From assembly GCA_001797745.1 (NCBI GenBank), contig MGQF01000049.1:1-13502 (forward strand): a DNA stretch of 13,502 nucleotides, read 5' to 3'. Positions 5,665 to 13,502 of the stretch are shown here, piece after piece. Position numbers and translations under genes: made by a program. The notes under the pieces were generated by a model. The model searched no databases, was not told the origin of the DNA, and worked only from the letters and a program-made list of their open reading frames with translations. Each line of letters begins with the position of its first letter. Position 1 is the first letter of the stretch. The stretch comes from Deltaproteobacteria bacterium RBG_13_52_11 (GTDB lineage: Bacteria; Desulfobacterota; B13-G15; RBG-16-54-18).

Positions 5665-7122
5665 TTACTTACCAGCTGACTGTGCATATGCTGCGGCATT
5701 TTCTCCGGCGATGCGCCCGCTATTCAAGGCAAAACCCATCGTGTTGCCCGGCAGAATAAAGACATAGGTGTCACCGTATATTGAACAGGCATCGGTCCCT
5801 GCGGCATAGAGCCCTGGGATCTTCTTCCAATCCTTATTCAGGACCTCCGTCTTGTAGTTGATCTTAATCCCGCCGAGACTTCCGTAGGCGCCCGGCAAGA
5901 ACTTCCCCGCATAATATTTCGGCGTTGTAATGGGTCTGAGAAGTTTAGGGTTTTTATTAAAGATGGGATCAAGACCTTTGCGGCAGAACCCGTTGTATTC
6001 TTCAATGGTTCTTTTCAAGCCATCGGGATCAATCCCTGTTTTGCCGGTTAATTCCTCCAGAGAGTCGGCCACAAATATATCTTTATAGCTGGCCTTGAAA
6101 GCGTTTTTCATCAAGGCATCAAGGTCGCTGACCTTCGTAAAAGGGAAAACTTCTTGCAAGAGATCGAACCCTACGCTTTCCATATGTTTCTTGATATTCT
6201 CATCAAAAATAAGAAAAGCCGCCCTGTTTTTTTGCCTGGAGATCGCATTCCCCGTAAAGGCGGGATTGGCCATAGTTTCTTCGTTCATAAAACGCTCCCC
6301 GAGGAGATTCAGCAACAGGTGCGGTTGGCGAAAGGTCTCTGCGAGTTCGGGATCCAATTCCCCGGGCATGAGGTAGATCAATTCCATTCTCATTTCCGTC
6401 GGTGCCGCCCCCACCTCCCAGGCCATGCGAATACCATCACCCGCCAGGCCGGGAACTCTGAAAGACTGCAAATCGCGCCCCCACTCATATCCAGTATATT
6501 TCTTGATCCATTGAGGGTTATCGCCGAATCCGCCGGTCGCGATAATCACTGCCTTGGCATCAGCCTGAATGGTTTTCCCGGTTCTGTCTTCCGCCGTGAC
6601 GCCTGCAACCTTATCCCCCTGTTTGATAATCTTTTCCACCGGTGTTTGCAGAAAAAATTGGACCCCCATTCCTTTGGCTTTTTCCGTCATGATCCTAAAC
6701 ATAGTGGCCGCGCACCCTCCCCCCCCTGGTTTTCCTTCGCCCGGGTTCACAACGTGCCACGTCGGCCATCCGCCGGGAAAATAGGGACGAGGTTCCAGAA
6801 ACTCAATGCCCATCTTCTCAAGCCAGTCGATGGTGGTGGTTGCCTTCTCTAAATAGGCCCCCACTAACTGGGCATCGACCTGCCAATGGGTATAATCCAT
6901 GAATACCTTAAAGGCCTCCTCTTTCGAGGGCCCTATCTTCTTCAGCCGTTGAAGCCTGCTTTCCACACCTAAGGGCCCCATACCCATATTACCAGTTCCG
7001 CCGGTAGTGGATGCCTTTTCGAAAACAATTACCTGAGCACCCTTCTCCGCTGCTGCAATCGATGCCGCCAACCCGGCCACGCCTGCCGCGACAACGATGA
7101 CATCCGCTTCTAATCCTTTCAT
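5665..7122 (-). CDS. FAD_binding_2 oxidoreductase (fumarate reductase/ketosteroid dehydrogenase-like)
   Basis: This 485-residue flavoprotein resembles soluble fumarate reductases, 3-ketosteroid delta-1-dehydrogenases and BaiN-type proteins, which add or remove hydrogen across a C-C bond next to a carbonyl. Features in order are an N-terminal Rossmann strand (DVIVVAAGVAGLAAS, 7-21), VIVFEKASTTGGTGNMGMGP (31-50), AVIIATGGFGDNPQ (191-204), GLAGDGIRMAWEVGA (225-239) and a C-terminal FAD region with YAAGTDACSIYGDTY and ILPGNTMGFALNSGRIAGENA. There is no signal peptide, haem-binding CxxCH or membrane segment, so it is cytoplasmic. The first Gly of the GxGxxG motif is Ala12, encoded by GCG. AAGGAG lies eight bases before the ATG. 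It follows the Fe-S fusion gene by 39 bases, which may feed it electrons. Which of these subfamilies it belongs to is open. Confidence 0.85.
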   Translation of the reverse strand: MKGLEADVIVVAAGVAGLAASIAAAEKGAQVIVFEKASTTGGTGNMGMGPLGVESRLQRLKKIGPSKEEAFKVFMDYTHWQVDAQLVGAYLEKATTTIDWLEKMGIEFLEPRPYFPGGWPTWHVVNPGEGKPGGGGCAATMFRIMTEKAKGMGVQFFLQTPVEKIIKQGDKVAGVTAEDRTGKTIQADAKAVIIATGGFGDNPQWIKKYTGYEWGRDLQSFRVPGLAGDGIRMAWEVGAAPTEMRMELIYLMPGELDPELAETFRQPHLLLNLLGERFMNEETMANPAFTGNAISRQKNRAAFLIFDENIKKHMESVGFDLLQEVFPFTKVSDLDALMKNAFKASYKDIFVADSLEELTGKTGIDPDGLKRTIEEYNGFCRKGLDPIFNKNPKLLRPITTPKYYAGKFLPGAYGSLGGIKINYKTEVLNKDWKKIPGLYAAGTDACSIYGDTYVFILPGNTMGFALNSGRIAGENAAAYAQSAGK

Positions 7123-7161
7123 ATTATTGACTCCTTTCCTAAAAATATTCAGCCGAAAAGA

Positions 7162-9297
7162 CTAATAATCCCCCCAAAACCTTATCGGTGTAATCTTGAA
7201 CCTCAGATCGCACTGCAGACACCGTGATGACTCTTCATGAGCGGCTTCTTCCTCAAGAGGCCGGACGATATTGCAAAAACTCTTTATCCGCTCAGCGGCG
7301 CCGATGCAGTATTGTTTACAGCGGGTTAGTGCGGCAAAACCGTCTGATGGCCCCAACCAGGTCTCAGGCTCCTCACGCGGCGCCAATTCCTCATCAAGGA
7401 TACCGCTCCCTCCCAGATACGTGTCAACGACTGCAGCACCCTTTCTTCCTGAAGCAATAGCCTCGACGACGGAGGAGGTTCCCATCACGGCATCGCCTGC
7501 GGCAAAGACACCGACCCTGCTGGTGTCAAAGGAATAGGGATCGACGCTGATATGGCCGCGTCCATCTAATGCCAAACCAAATTGATCGGGAATCTGCGGC
7601 AATTGGCCGATGGCAAAGATAACGGTATCCGCCGCCAGAACGTGCTCCGAACCTTCTACAACATCAATATGGGCCCTTCCGTCCTCGTCAAACTCAAAGG
7701 ATGCAACGTCAAGACACTCGACCCCGGTAATTTTTCCTTTTTCGCTTAAAACCTTTGTAAATGTCTGTGAAGGGTAAACAAGGATGCCCTCCGCTTCCCC
7801 TTGCTCAATCTCATCGCAGGCAGCGGGCATCTCTGTCTTATCTTCCAAACAGGCGATCCGTGCCTCATCCGCGCCGAGGCGGCGGGCCAGGCGGGCGCAA
7901 TCAAAGGCAACATTCCCCCCTCCCAGCACTACTACCCTTTTCCCCACCTTGACCTCTTTGCCGAGATTCACATCTCGGAGAAAATCCACGCCGATCAATA
8001 CGCCCTCGAGGTCGGCACCGGGGATTGGCAGCTTTTGACCCACATGGGCACCGACGGCCACCAGAATAGCATCGTATCCCTCTTCGAAGAGGGTATTCAG
8101 GGAAGTTACCTTCGTGTTGGTCTTTATATCAACGCCCATGCCTTCTATCCCTTGGATCTCCAACTCGAGCACATCTCTCGGAAGTCGATATTCCGGTATA
8201 CCGACCCGCATCATGCCACCGGCCACAGGCAACGCCTCAAATACCGTAACATCATGCCCCTGCTTGGCAAGATAATAGGCCGCTGTCAGCCCGGCTGGTC
8301 CTGACCCTACTATTGCCACCCGTTTGCCCGTGGACGGCTCTCTGTGGGCGTTTCTTTCCCACAGCCTGTCCTGGTCTTTTTCAGCCGTAAGTCGCTTGAG
8401 GTCCCTTATAGAAATCGCTTCGTTTACTTCGCCCCGACGGCAGACCATTTCACACGGATGATTGCAGACATAGCCAAGGATTTTTGGAAAAGGAGCCTTT
8501 TCTCTGACTACCGCCGTTGCTGACGAATAGTTTCTTTCACGGATAAAACGAATATAGCGGGGTACATCTATCTCTGCGGGACAAGTATAGATGCAGGGGA
8601 CGAGCGCATGCCTGCGTTTCTTCCCTTCCATAAGCTCTTCCTTGTCCCGCAAGGAACCGGTGGGGCAGACTTCTACACAGGCCCCACAGAACCTGCACCC
8701 CTCATCGGCAAGGGGCCTTCCGGTCTCTGTATAGACATATGCTTGTCCGTCGCTCTCTTTCACTGTCAGAATCCCCACCCCGCGAAGGTCCTTGCAGGCC
8801 CTGATGCACCTCTTGCAAAGGATGCACCTGGTGGGGTCGTGGACAAAGAGGGGGTTATCGGTATTTAGGGGGAAGGCCCGCAGACGGCCAGTTATGGCCA
8901 TGTCTTCGGGTATCCCCAGGTACTGCTTCAGGGATTGGAGCTCACAATTCAAATATTTCGGGCACCCCGTACAATCAGGTGGATGGCCACGGAGCATTTT
9001 CGTAAAGGCCTCCCTGCGCAGTCTTTCGATCTCCTGCGACTTGGTGGTAATGATCATCCCCTCTTCAACCCTGAGGGTGCAGGATGTCTGATAATCGTCT
9101 ACACCCTCTATCTTCACGATGCACAGCCCGCATTCCCCTGTTGGCGGCAGGTCTGGGTGATGGCAGAGGAGAGGTACGTAGATCCCCCCATCCAGAAGCT
9201 CGTCCAGCAAGATGGCCCCTTGTGTTACCTCAAGCTGGCGTCCATCGGCAGTGATGGTGGTCTTACCCATTGAGCTATGCCCCCGATTGAGATCCAT
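7162..9297 (-). CDS. 2Fe-2S/4Fe-4S/GltD-like NAD(P)H oxidoreductase fusion
   Basis: This 711-residue cytoplasmic electron-transfer hub links several modules. A 2Fe-2S ferredoxin domain comes first (Cys45, 56, 59, 73), then a complex-I/hydrogenase-type His-Cys3 site (His105, Cys109, 112, 118), then two 4Fe-4S motifs (Cys158/161/164/168 and 201/204/207/211). A GltD-like N-terminal Fe-S domain follows (Cys235, 239, 278, 282, 286), with an FAD site (GSGPAG, 331-336), an NAD(P) site (LGGGNVAFDCARLARRLGA, 458-476), FAAGDAV (598-604) and a last Cys pair (693, 696). Such fusions move electrons between NAD(P)H and ferredoxin-like partners in anaerobes. The stop of the flavoprotein before it lies one base from ATG 9297, suggesting translational coupling. 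A second ATG at 9270 begins MGKTTITADG and fits a ferredoxin N-terminus better, so it may be the true start. The partner is inferred from gene order. Confidence 0.9.
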   Translation of the reverse strand: MDLNRGHSSMGKTTITADGRQLEVTQGAILLDELLDGGIYVPLLCHHPDLPPTGECGLCIVKIEGVDDYQTSCTLRVEEGMIITTKSQEIERLRREAFTKMLRGHPPDCTGCPKYLNCELQSLKQYLGIPEDMAITGRLRAFPLNTDNPLFVHDPTRCILCKRCIRACKDLRGVGILTVKESDGQAYVYTETGRPLADEGCRFCGACVEVCPTGSLRDKEELMEGKKRRHALVPCIYTCPAEIDVPRYIRFIRERNYSSATAVVREKAPFPKILGYVCNHPCEMVCRRGEVNEAISIRDLKRLTAEKDQDRLWERNAHREPSTGKRVAIVGSGPAGLTAAYYLAKQGHDVTVFEALPVAGGMMRVGIPEYRLPRDVLELEIQGIEGMGVDIKTNTKVTSLNTLFEEGYDAILVAVGAHVGQKLPIPGADLEGVLIGVDFLRDVNLGKEVKVGKRVVVLGGGNVAFDCARLARRLGADEARIACLEDKTEMPAACDEIEQGEAEGILVYPSQTFTKVLSEKGKITGVECLDVASFEFDEDGRAHIDVVEGSEHVLAADTVIFAIGQLPQIPDQFGLALDGRGHISVDPYSFDTSRVGVFAAGDAVMGTSSVVEAIASGRKGAAVVDTYLGGSGILDEELAPREEPETWLGPSDGFAALTRCKQYCIGAAERIKSFCNIVRPLEEEAAHEESSRCLQCDLRFKITPIRFWGDY

Positions 9298-9298
9298 T

Positions 9299-10219
9299 TC
9301 AGCCTGCTGGAGGCCTTACGATATTGCCGTAACCCTCATATTTCTTTTTCATCTCCTTCACCTTCTCTTCATTCTCATAGAAGGTTTTCTGGAGGCTCTT
9401 GATCAAATCCAGGTGGGTGAATACACCCTGTTCTGAGAACCGGGGTATCTTTTTGCTCTCCTCATCCCATATTACCTTCATCTCTGTGCCCTCCATATGG
9501 ACCTCACCCCTTATCCAGCATACAGGGCAGAAGACCTCGGGAAGTCTCGCGGGCACTTTCAACACATTGCAGTGACACACAGGGCATGAGACAGCGCTAT
9601 CCCCACCCATATATCGCACCTCCTCTATGGGTATCATCATGGCCTCCGCCACGTTTCTCCCCAGTTTTCTCGCCCTTTCCAGATATTCCGGGTGAAGAAA
9701 CACAGAGCCCGGCCTCCCACAGAAGTTCACCTGCATCTGGTCCACCAGCCTCCAGGAATGTTGAACGAAGATGTTTGCCGAGGTGAGGCCCAGGGGTGTC
9801 CATTCTGGCTCTCCACCACCCATGCTGATAATGGCGCCCACCTTGTTCTTTTTCAAGATCTCGGGGTGCTTGAACATGACGGGGAGCATCCTCTCATGGA
9901 TGCACTCGAAATAGGCATTCGCCCTGAGGTGATAGAGGGGGAAAGCGACGATAAAGCCCGCATCCTCCAAAAGGACCTTCTCGAGGATCCAGGGAACATC
10001 ATCATCCCTTATCGCACAGACAGGTTCTTTCCCCCTGGCCATGAGCATGGTACACGTCTCGCAACCCGTACACGGCTTTACCCTAAGCTCCATGGCGCGG
10101 ATGATCTCCGATTCAACACCCAGTTCCTCAGCCCCCATGAGGGCCTCTTTGAGAAGAGTCTCACTGTTTCCTTTTACTCTGCCACACGATAAACCGATAA
10201 TCTTTTTCTTTTTAGCCAT
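9299..10219 (-). CDS. Iron-sulfur flavoprotein (flavodoxin-like NADPH-dependent FMN reductase family)
   Basis: This 306-residue protein begins IIGLSCGRVKGNSETLL (7-23), the phosphate-binding loop of flavodoxin-like FMN folds. Cys50, 53 and 56 (CTGCETC) and Cys68 resemble the 4Fe-4S site of archaeal and clostridial iron-sulfur flavoproteins, although the last spacing (11 residues) is long. FIVAFPLYHLRANAYFECIHER (89-110) is the second flavin region. The C-terminal part is unusual: it carries a possible zinc ribbon or rubredoxin-like set (CPVCHC at 212-217, CPVC at 231-234) and a charged helical tail (about 279-296). It probably carries electrons for the co-transcribed Fe-S fusion, whose start is one base past this stop. 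The ATG has GGGAGG six bases upstream. The partner and redox role are inferred. Confidence 0.8.
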   Translation of the reverse strand: MAKKKKIIGLSCGRVKGNSETLLKEALMGAEELGVESEIIRAMELRVKPCTGCETCTMLMARGKEPVCAIRDDDVPWILEKVLLEDAGFIVAFPLYHLRANAYFECIHERMLPVMFKHPEILKKNKVGAIISMGGGEPEWTPLGLTSANIFVQHSWRLVDQMQVNFCGRPGSVFLHPEYLERARKLGRNVAEAMMIPIEEVRYMGGDSAVSCPVCHCNVLKVPARLPEVFCPVCWIRGEVHMEGTEMKVIWDEESKKIPRFSEQGVFTHLDLIKSLQKTFYENEEKVKEMKKKYEGYGNIVRPPAG

Positions 10220-10245
10220 CTTCAGCCTCCCTTTTCTTTAGTTTT

Positions 10246-12057
10246 TTAGCGATAAACATAATCTCCGGCCACATATTTCGGAGGAATGACCGGAATTTGA
10301 AGATATGAATCATATTTTCCGCCGCCGTGGATCACATGCTCGCCCTTATTGTCGATATCCCAAAAGAAGGGCTCGAACCATCCCTCACGCACATAGTGTC
10401 CGGCGATCTGCAGCCGAATCTGCTGCCCTTTGTGCCAGATCCTGCTCGTCGGATAAATCTCGATGTCAATCGGTACAATTTCCCCCGGGGAAAGCTTCTC
10501 GTCCTTGGTATGCGCTTGGACCGGCTGGAAGTCTTTTGAGAGCTTCTGATCCAGCGCGCGGCGCGATACCCTGATCTTGCCCCAGGCACCCGGATGCGGC
10601 TCCCCAAGTACGGAGGTCGGCAGCCAGTTACCCTGTTCATCCAGCTTCTGAATATTCACAAATATATCCATATCGTTATGGCCTTCAGCCTCAACCCACA
10701 TGTGAAGCTTGAGGTAACCGGTAAGCTCGGTATCTTTCTCAAACTTCATGTCAAAGGTGGTAATCCCTTTTTCCCCATCATAGCTGACCGTGGACTCATT
10801 CGTAAGAGGCTCAAAGCTCATCGACGCATTTGACGCGTCGAGATAGAGCTTCTTGTACTGGGTCCTGGCAAGGGGGAATTCCTTTTCGGGTCGGTCGGTC
10901 TGGAAATCATAGTCGTAGGCATCCATGACCTCGATACGGACCCTCGGCGTCAGTTCCCAACCGTTGTTGATGTCCTTCAGGTAACGGTCAAAGAAGCGTT
11001 TCAGATCTTCCAGGTATTTGTTGCAGTATGCATCGGGCCACTCGAACTCTCTGTGTGCGCGAAGCCACTTCTTGGTGGCGCGGATTTTACGGAAGCATTC
11101 CATGGAGCCACGGAGGTGCATATGCTGCCAGCAAGCCGTCACATAGGTTGGGACCTTGATCTTCTCCCATTTCGGAATCTTGTCCGCCCAATATTCGTTC
11201 ATAAATGGGTACTTCTCGGCCATGGCTACGTTATCGCTAATATATCCTGGGCCTACCAGCGAGGATTCAATAAAGTTTTCAAAACCCAGAGCCGGGATTC
11301 CGCCTCCAAAGATCGATTCACGATAGAGGTCTCCGGTGCCTTCCCAGGGAGCGATACAGGCAAGGTGCGGGGGCTGCTCGGCAGCGATCCTATATTGGGT
11401 CATGCCGACACCTGAGTTACCGTACATACCGATCCTGCCATTGCACCATTCCTGGGTTGCCAGCCACTCGATAAAGTCATAGCCGTCTTGTGCATCCTGT
11501 GTGCCAAACATATTGATGTCTCCCTGGGAATGCCCGCAGCCACGCGGGTCGACGTTGGCAACTGCATAGCCTTGACGGCACCAATAAGCCGGATCACTGG
11601 ATTCGAACTTCGCCATGCGGGAAACCGTTCCCGGAGGAACACCGATGACCTGCCATTCGTCCATGCCCTCGCCCGGACGCTTGCCGAAGTAGCTCCAGGA
11701 GACGATGCAGGGGATTTTCTCGGTGGCATTGACCGGACGGTAAATGTCTGTGTAGATGATGGTACCGTCACGCAGGGTCACTGCGACATCTTGGTCACAG
11801 ACGATATAGTCATTGGCCATAACGGTGCGAGGGTTGAACTCCGGGCAATACCCGAAAGCGGCGCCAAGGATTGCAAAATCAGTCTCCTTGTCTTCCGTGC
11901 CCGAGATTTTTTCGCCTTCAGCCAAGGTTGAGCTGGCGGCGATCTTTCTTAGCGTATCGGGTGGGACAGGGATTCTGGCTTTTCTGTAGACGGTCTCAAA
12001 CTCCACGCCGCCGATCTTCTCTTTTTTTGTTATTCTTTCAGCGTTCACTTCTATCAT
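10246..12057 (-). CDS. CocE/NonD-type (X-Pro dipeptidyl peptidase S15 family) hydrolase
   Basis: This 603-residue alpha/beta hydrolase belongs to the S15/CocE group, which cleaves esters, amides or acyl-proline bonds. A leader of about 85 residues precedes VAVTLRDGTIIYTDIYRP (91-108), the typical opening strand pair. SYFGKRPG (122-129) is the oxyanion region, YAVANVDPRGCGHSQGD (164-180) is the cap entry, and GMYGNSGVGMTQ (210-221) is the nucleophile elbow with Ser215. WLRAHREFEWPDAY (331-344) is the probable His region (His335). A jelly-roll C-terminal domain follows. The usual catalytic-Asp motif (GWYD) is replaced by ACWQHMHLRGS (308-318), so the acid residue is unclear. No signal peptide is seen, so it is probably cytoplasmic. 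AAGGAGG lies six bases before the ATG. Its place in a catabolic-looking operon suggests release of a carboxylic acid from an ester or amide. Confidence 0.85.
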   Translation of the reverse strand: MIEVNAERITKKEKIGGVEFETVYRKARIPVPPDTLRKIAASSTLAEGEKISGTEDKETDFAILGAAFGYCPEFNPRTVMANDYIVCDQDVAVTLRDGTIIYTDIYRPVNATEKIPCIVSWSYFGKRPGEGMDEWQVIGVPPGTVSRMAKFESSDPAYWCRQGYAVANVDPRGCGHSQGDINMFGTQDAQDGYDFIEWLATQEWCNGRIGMYGNSGVGMTQYRIAAEQPPHLACIAPWEGTGDLYRESIFGGGIPALGFENFIESSLVGPGYISDNVAMAEKYPFMNEYWADKIPKWEKIKVPTYVTACWQHMHLRGSMECFRKIRATKKWLRAHREFEWPDAYCNKYLEDLKRFFDRYLKDINNGWELTPRVRIEVMDAYDYDFQTDRPEKEFPLARTQYKKLYLDASNASMSFEPLTNESTVSYDGEKGITTFDMKFEKDTELTGYLKLHMWVEAEGHNDMDIFVNIQKLDEQGNWLPTSVLGEPHPGAWGKIRVSRRALDQKLSKDFQPVQAHTKDEKLSPGEIVPIDIEIYPTSRIWHKGQQIRLQIAGHYVREGWFEPFFWDIDNKGEHVIHGGGKYDSYLQIPVIPPKYVAGDYVYR

Positions 12058-12123
12058 AATAATCCTCCTTATTTAACGAAGGTGTGTATTTTACATTGAT
12101 TCACATATGTTGCACTTGTTTTG

Positions 12124-12372
12124 TCACCCTCCGCAAAGCTGGGCGACGAATTCGGCGGCCTCGCCCAAGGTCTTTTTCCTTCGGAACTCCATGAAATTGA
12201 TCTCGACGTCAAATGCATCCTCTAATATGGCTATAATCTGAACGTAATTGACCGATTTGGCCTTGAGGTCGGCCACAAAATCCGTGTCGGCGCTCAACTC
12301 GCCGGGGTCTTTTTTAAAAACCTCCGCAGCTCGTTTAATGATCTTCTCCAATACCTCTTCTCTTAATCCCAT
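12124..12372 (-). CDS. Acyl-carrier-protein-like protein with atypical phosphopantetheine site
   Basis: This 82-residue acidic four-helix protein is of ACP size. Its helix I is EEVLEKIIKRAAEVF, its loop has DFVADLKAKSVNYVQ (31-45), and its helix II contains IIAILEDAFDVEI (46-58), the partner-recognition helix. In ordinary ACPs the Ser that takes the 4'-phosphopantetheine arm lies in DSL; here it is Lys-Ser40-Val. The Ser is kept, but the invariant Asp before it is Lys. It may still be modified, or it may serve as a dedicated carrier for an unusual partner. AAGGAG lies about 10 bases before the ATG. It sits 68 bases after the butyrate kinase gene and 66 before the hydrolase. This suggests an acyl-carrier-bound intermediate in the operon's pathway, but no ketosynthase or acyl-ACP ligase is visible here. 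Confidence 0.88.
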   Translation of the reverse strand: MGLREEVLEKIIKRAAEVFKKDPGELSADTDFVADLKAKSVNYVQIIAILEDAFDVEINFMEFRRKKTLGEAAEFVAQLCGG

Positions 12373-12440
12373 TGCTGTTTTACTCCTTCTCTACTCTCTA
12401 TTTGGGTCTTTTGAGGATACCCATAAACCTTAAAACCCCC

Positions 12441-13502
12441 CTATCTTTCAAAACCATTCCACACCGGTACTCCGGTATAGATCTTGGGCTGCTCCTGACC
12501 GGTAAGCACCCTGAGAGCGCCTGCGGCCAGGGCTTCCATCTCGAACTCGCCAGCATAGACCTTGACAGGAGCGATGTACTTGACCATATCGGTGATCTTC
12601 TCGACCAGATAGGCATCGTGAGCGATGCCGCCGGTCAGGAGAACGGCATCCACCTCGCCCTTTAAAACCGTTGCGTAGGCCCCGATGTTCTTGCCGATCT
12701 GGTAGATCATGGCGTCGTAGATGAGTTTTGCGTAATGATTGCCCTGTTCGATGCGCTGCAGCACCTCTCGGACTTCGGCGGTGCCGAGATGATCTACCAG
12801 ACCGCCGGTCTTGGTGATGCGGTCATACATCTGTCTCTCAGTATAGTTGCCTGAATAGCACATCTTGATGATGGCGGTGGCTGGTATGGCTCCTGTCCGG
12901 GTGGGAGCCATAGGGCCGTCGCCGTTGATGACGTCGGTGGAATCGACCATACGGCCCTTTCTGTGAGCCGTGACCGATACGCCGCCGCCAATATGGGAGA
13001 TGACCAGGTTGAGATCCTCATAACGCCTGCCGATCTCCGCGGCATAGCGTATGGCGACCTCCTTCTGATTAAGAGGGTGACCCCTGCTCTCGCGGAAAAC
13101 ATCAGAGAGCCCGCTAACCCGTGCGATCAGGTCAAACTCGTCGACGTCAGGAGGATTGACGACGAAGGCTTTTCCGCCGTAAGTCGTTGCAAAGTCACGG
13201 GCCAGCTGACTGCCGAGCGTGGCCGGGTGTTTCACGGTAAAGCCTATTCTGGCGTGATGCAGCAAGGTCTCATTGATGGTATAGGTTCCACCTTCCAGAC
13301 CGACTAGCCCGCCGCCGCGTCCGACAAAGGCGTCTATGCCTTTCAAGGAGATGTTCTTTTTAGCCAGCTCACTCAGTATGGTTTCCTTACGATAAGGCAA
13401 CTGATCGCTTATCTCGCGGAACTCCTTGAGCTTGGCTGCGTCATGAGAGACATTGACGGAAAAGATCTCCGTATCGTTTTCAAAGAGTGCTATCTTGGTT
13501 GA
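12441..13502 (-). CDS. buk: Butyrate kinase, 5' end beyond the window
   Basis: 353 codons are visible and the frame stays open to the window edge, where it reads STKIALFENDTEIFSVNVSH. That is the start of the family's first phosphate loop, so only about 10-12 residues are missing from a normal protein of roughly 360. Later motifs are GIDAFVGRGGGLVGLEGGTY, NPPDVDEFDLIARVSGL, LVISHIGGGVSVTAHRKG, INGDGPMAPTRTGAIP and VDAVLLTGGIAHDAYLVEKI, all characteristic of butyrate kinase and not of the longer acetate kinases. The enzyme interconverts butyryl-phosphate plus ADP with butyrate plus ATP in the cytoplasm; branched-chain acids are also accepted by some relatives. An internal ATG at 13400 is not the start. 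It is the first visible gene of the minus-strand series. A phosphotransbutyrylase gene, its usual partner, may lie just upstream, outside the window. Confidence 0.92.
   Translation of the reverse strand, partial: STKIALFENDTEIFSVNVSHDAAKLKEFREISDQLPYRKETILSELAKKNISLKGIDAFVGRGGGLVGLEGGTYTINETLLHHARIGFTVKHPATLGSQLARDFATTYGGKAFVVNPPDVDEFDLIARVSGLSDVFRESRGHPLNQKEVAIRYAAEIGRRYEDLNLVISHIGGGVSVTAHRKGRMVDSTDVINGDGPMAPTRTGAIPATAIIKMCYSGNYTERQMYDRITKTGGLVDHLGTAEVREVLQRIEQGNHYAKLIYDAMIYQIGKNIGAYATVLKGEVDAVLLTGGIAHDAYLVEKITDMVKYIAPVKVYAGEFEMEALAAGALRVLTGQEQPKIYTGVPVWNGFER

Noticed and set aside
6154..6852. 232-codon plus-strand frame opposite the FAD oxidoreductase
   Set aside because: It is a shadow frame of a clearly identified gene, with no start signal or conserved motif.
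9262..9284. tRNA D-arm-like string on the minus strand at the start of the Fe-S fusion gene
   Set aside because: It resembles a tRNA 5' end, but no T arm or complementary acceptor follows and it lies in coding sequence. Coincidence.
12441..13400. Butyrate kinase starting at the internal ATG at 13400
   Set aside because: The frame stays open to the window edge and encodes the conserved N-terminal phosphate loop STKIALFE, so the true start is outside the window.
1..13502. CRISPR array, insertion sequence or integrase gene
   Set aside because: No regularly spaced repeats, transposase motifs or tyrosine/serine recombinase motifs were found on either strand.

Overview
This window looks like chromosome from a strictly anaerobic bacterium, possibly a Desulfobacterota-type syntroph or sulfate reducer, but this is an inference from gene content only. 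The signs are a butyrate kinase, multi-cluster iron-sulfur/flavin electron-transfer proteins, a 4Fe-4S old-yellow-enzyme reductase, strong AAGGAGG ribosome sites and a tRNA with an encoded CCA end. No rRNA or taxonomic marker is present to settle it.

Layout. (1) 1-1750, minus strand: a partial membrane-anchored lytic transglycosylase with a near-consensus sigma-70 promoter, preceded by a malate/lactate dehydrogenase-family gene broken by two frameshifts. (2) 1802-2371, plus strand: a tRNA-Asn(GTT) gene with promoter and terminator. An 84-residue GIY-YIG nuclease reading frame with one internal amber codon follows it directly. A second exact 30-bp copy of the tRNA 3' end comes next, with its own terminator. 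(3) 2372-2641: AT-rich, nearly empty DNA. (4) 2642-4747, plus strand: a 701-residue OYE/2-enoate-reductase-type flavoprotein. (5) 4785-4827: a perfect 20-bp-stem terminator separating convergent genes. (6) 13502-4855, minus strand: seven tightly spaced genes that look like one operon: butyrate kinase (5' end cut by the window), an acyl-carrier-protein-like protein, a CocE/S15-type hydrolase, an iron-sulfur flavoprotein, a 2Fe-2S/4Fe-4S/GltD-like fusion, an FAD_binding_2 oxidoreductase and a SnoaL/NTF2-fold protein.

How the genes may work together (inference). The hydrolase could release a carboxylic acid from an ester or amide. The flavodoxin-like protein and the Fe-S fusion could pass electrons between NAD(P)H, ferredoxin and an FAD desaturase/reductase. 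The SnoaL-fold protein could dehydrate or isomerise a ring, and the convergent OYE could reduce a conjugated double bond. The fold set (OYE-FeS, FAD reductase, SnoaL dehydratase) recalls bacterial bile-acid 7-dehydroxylation, but the ACP and butyrate kinase do not belong to that pathway and the substrate is unknown.

The most unusual structure is the tRNA-Asn/GIY-YIG unit. It has the shape of a very small mobile element that enters the 3' end of a tRNA gene and rebuilds it.
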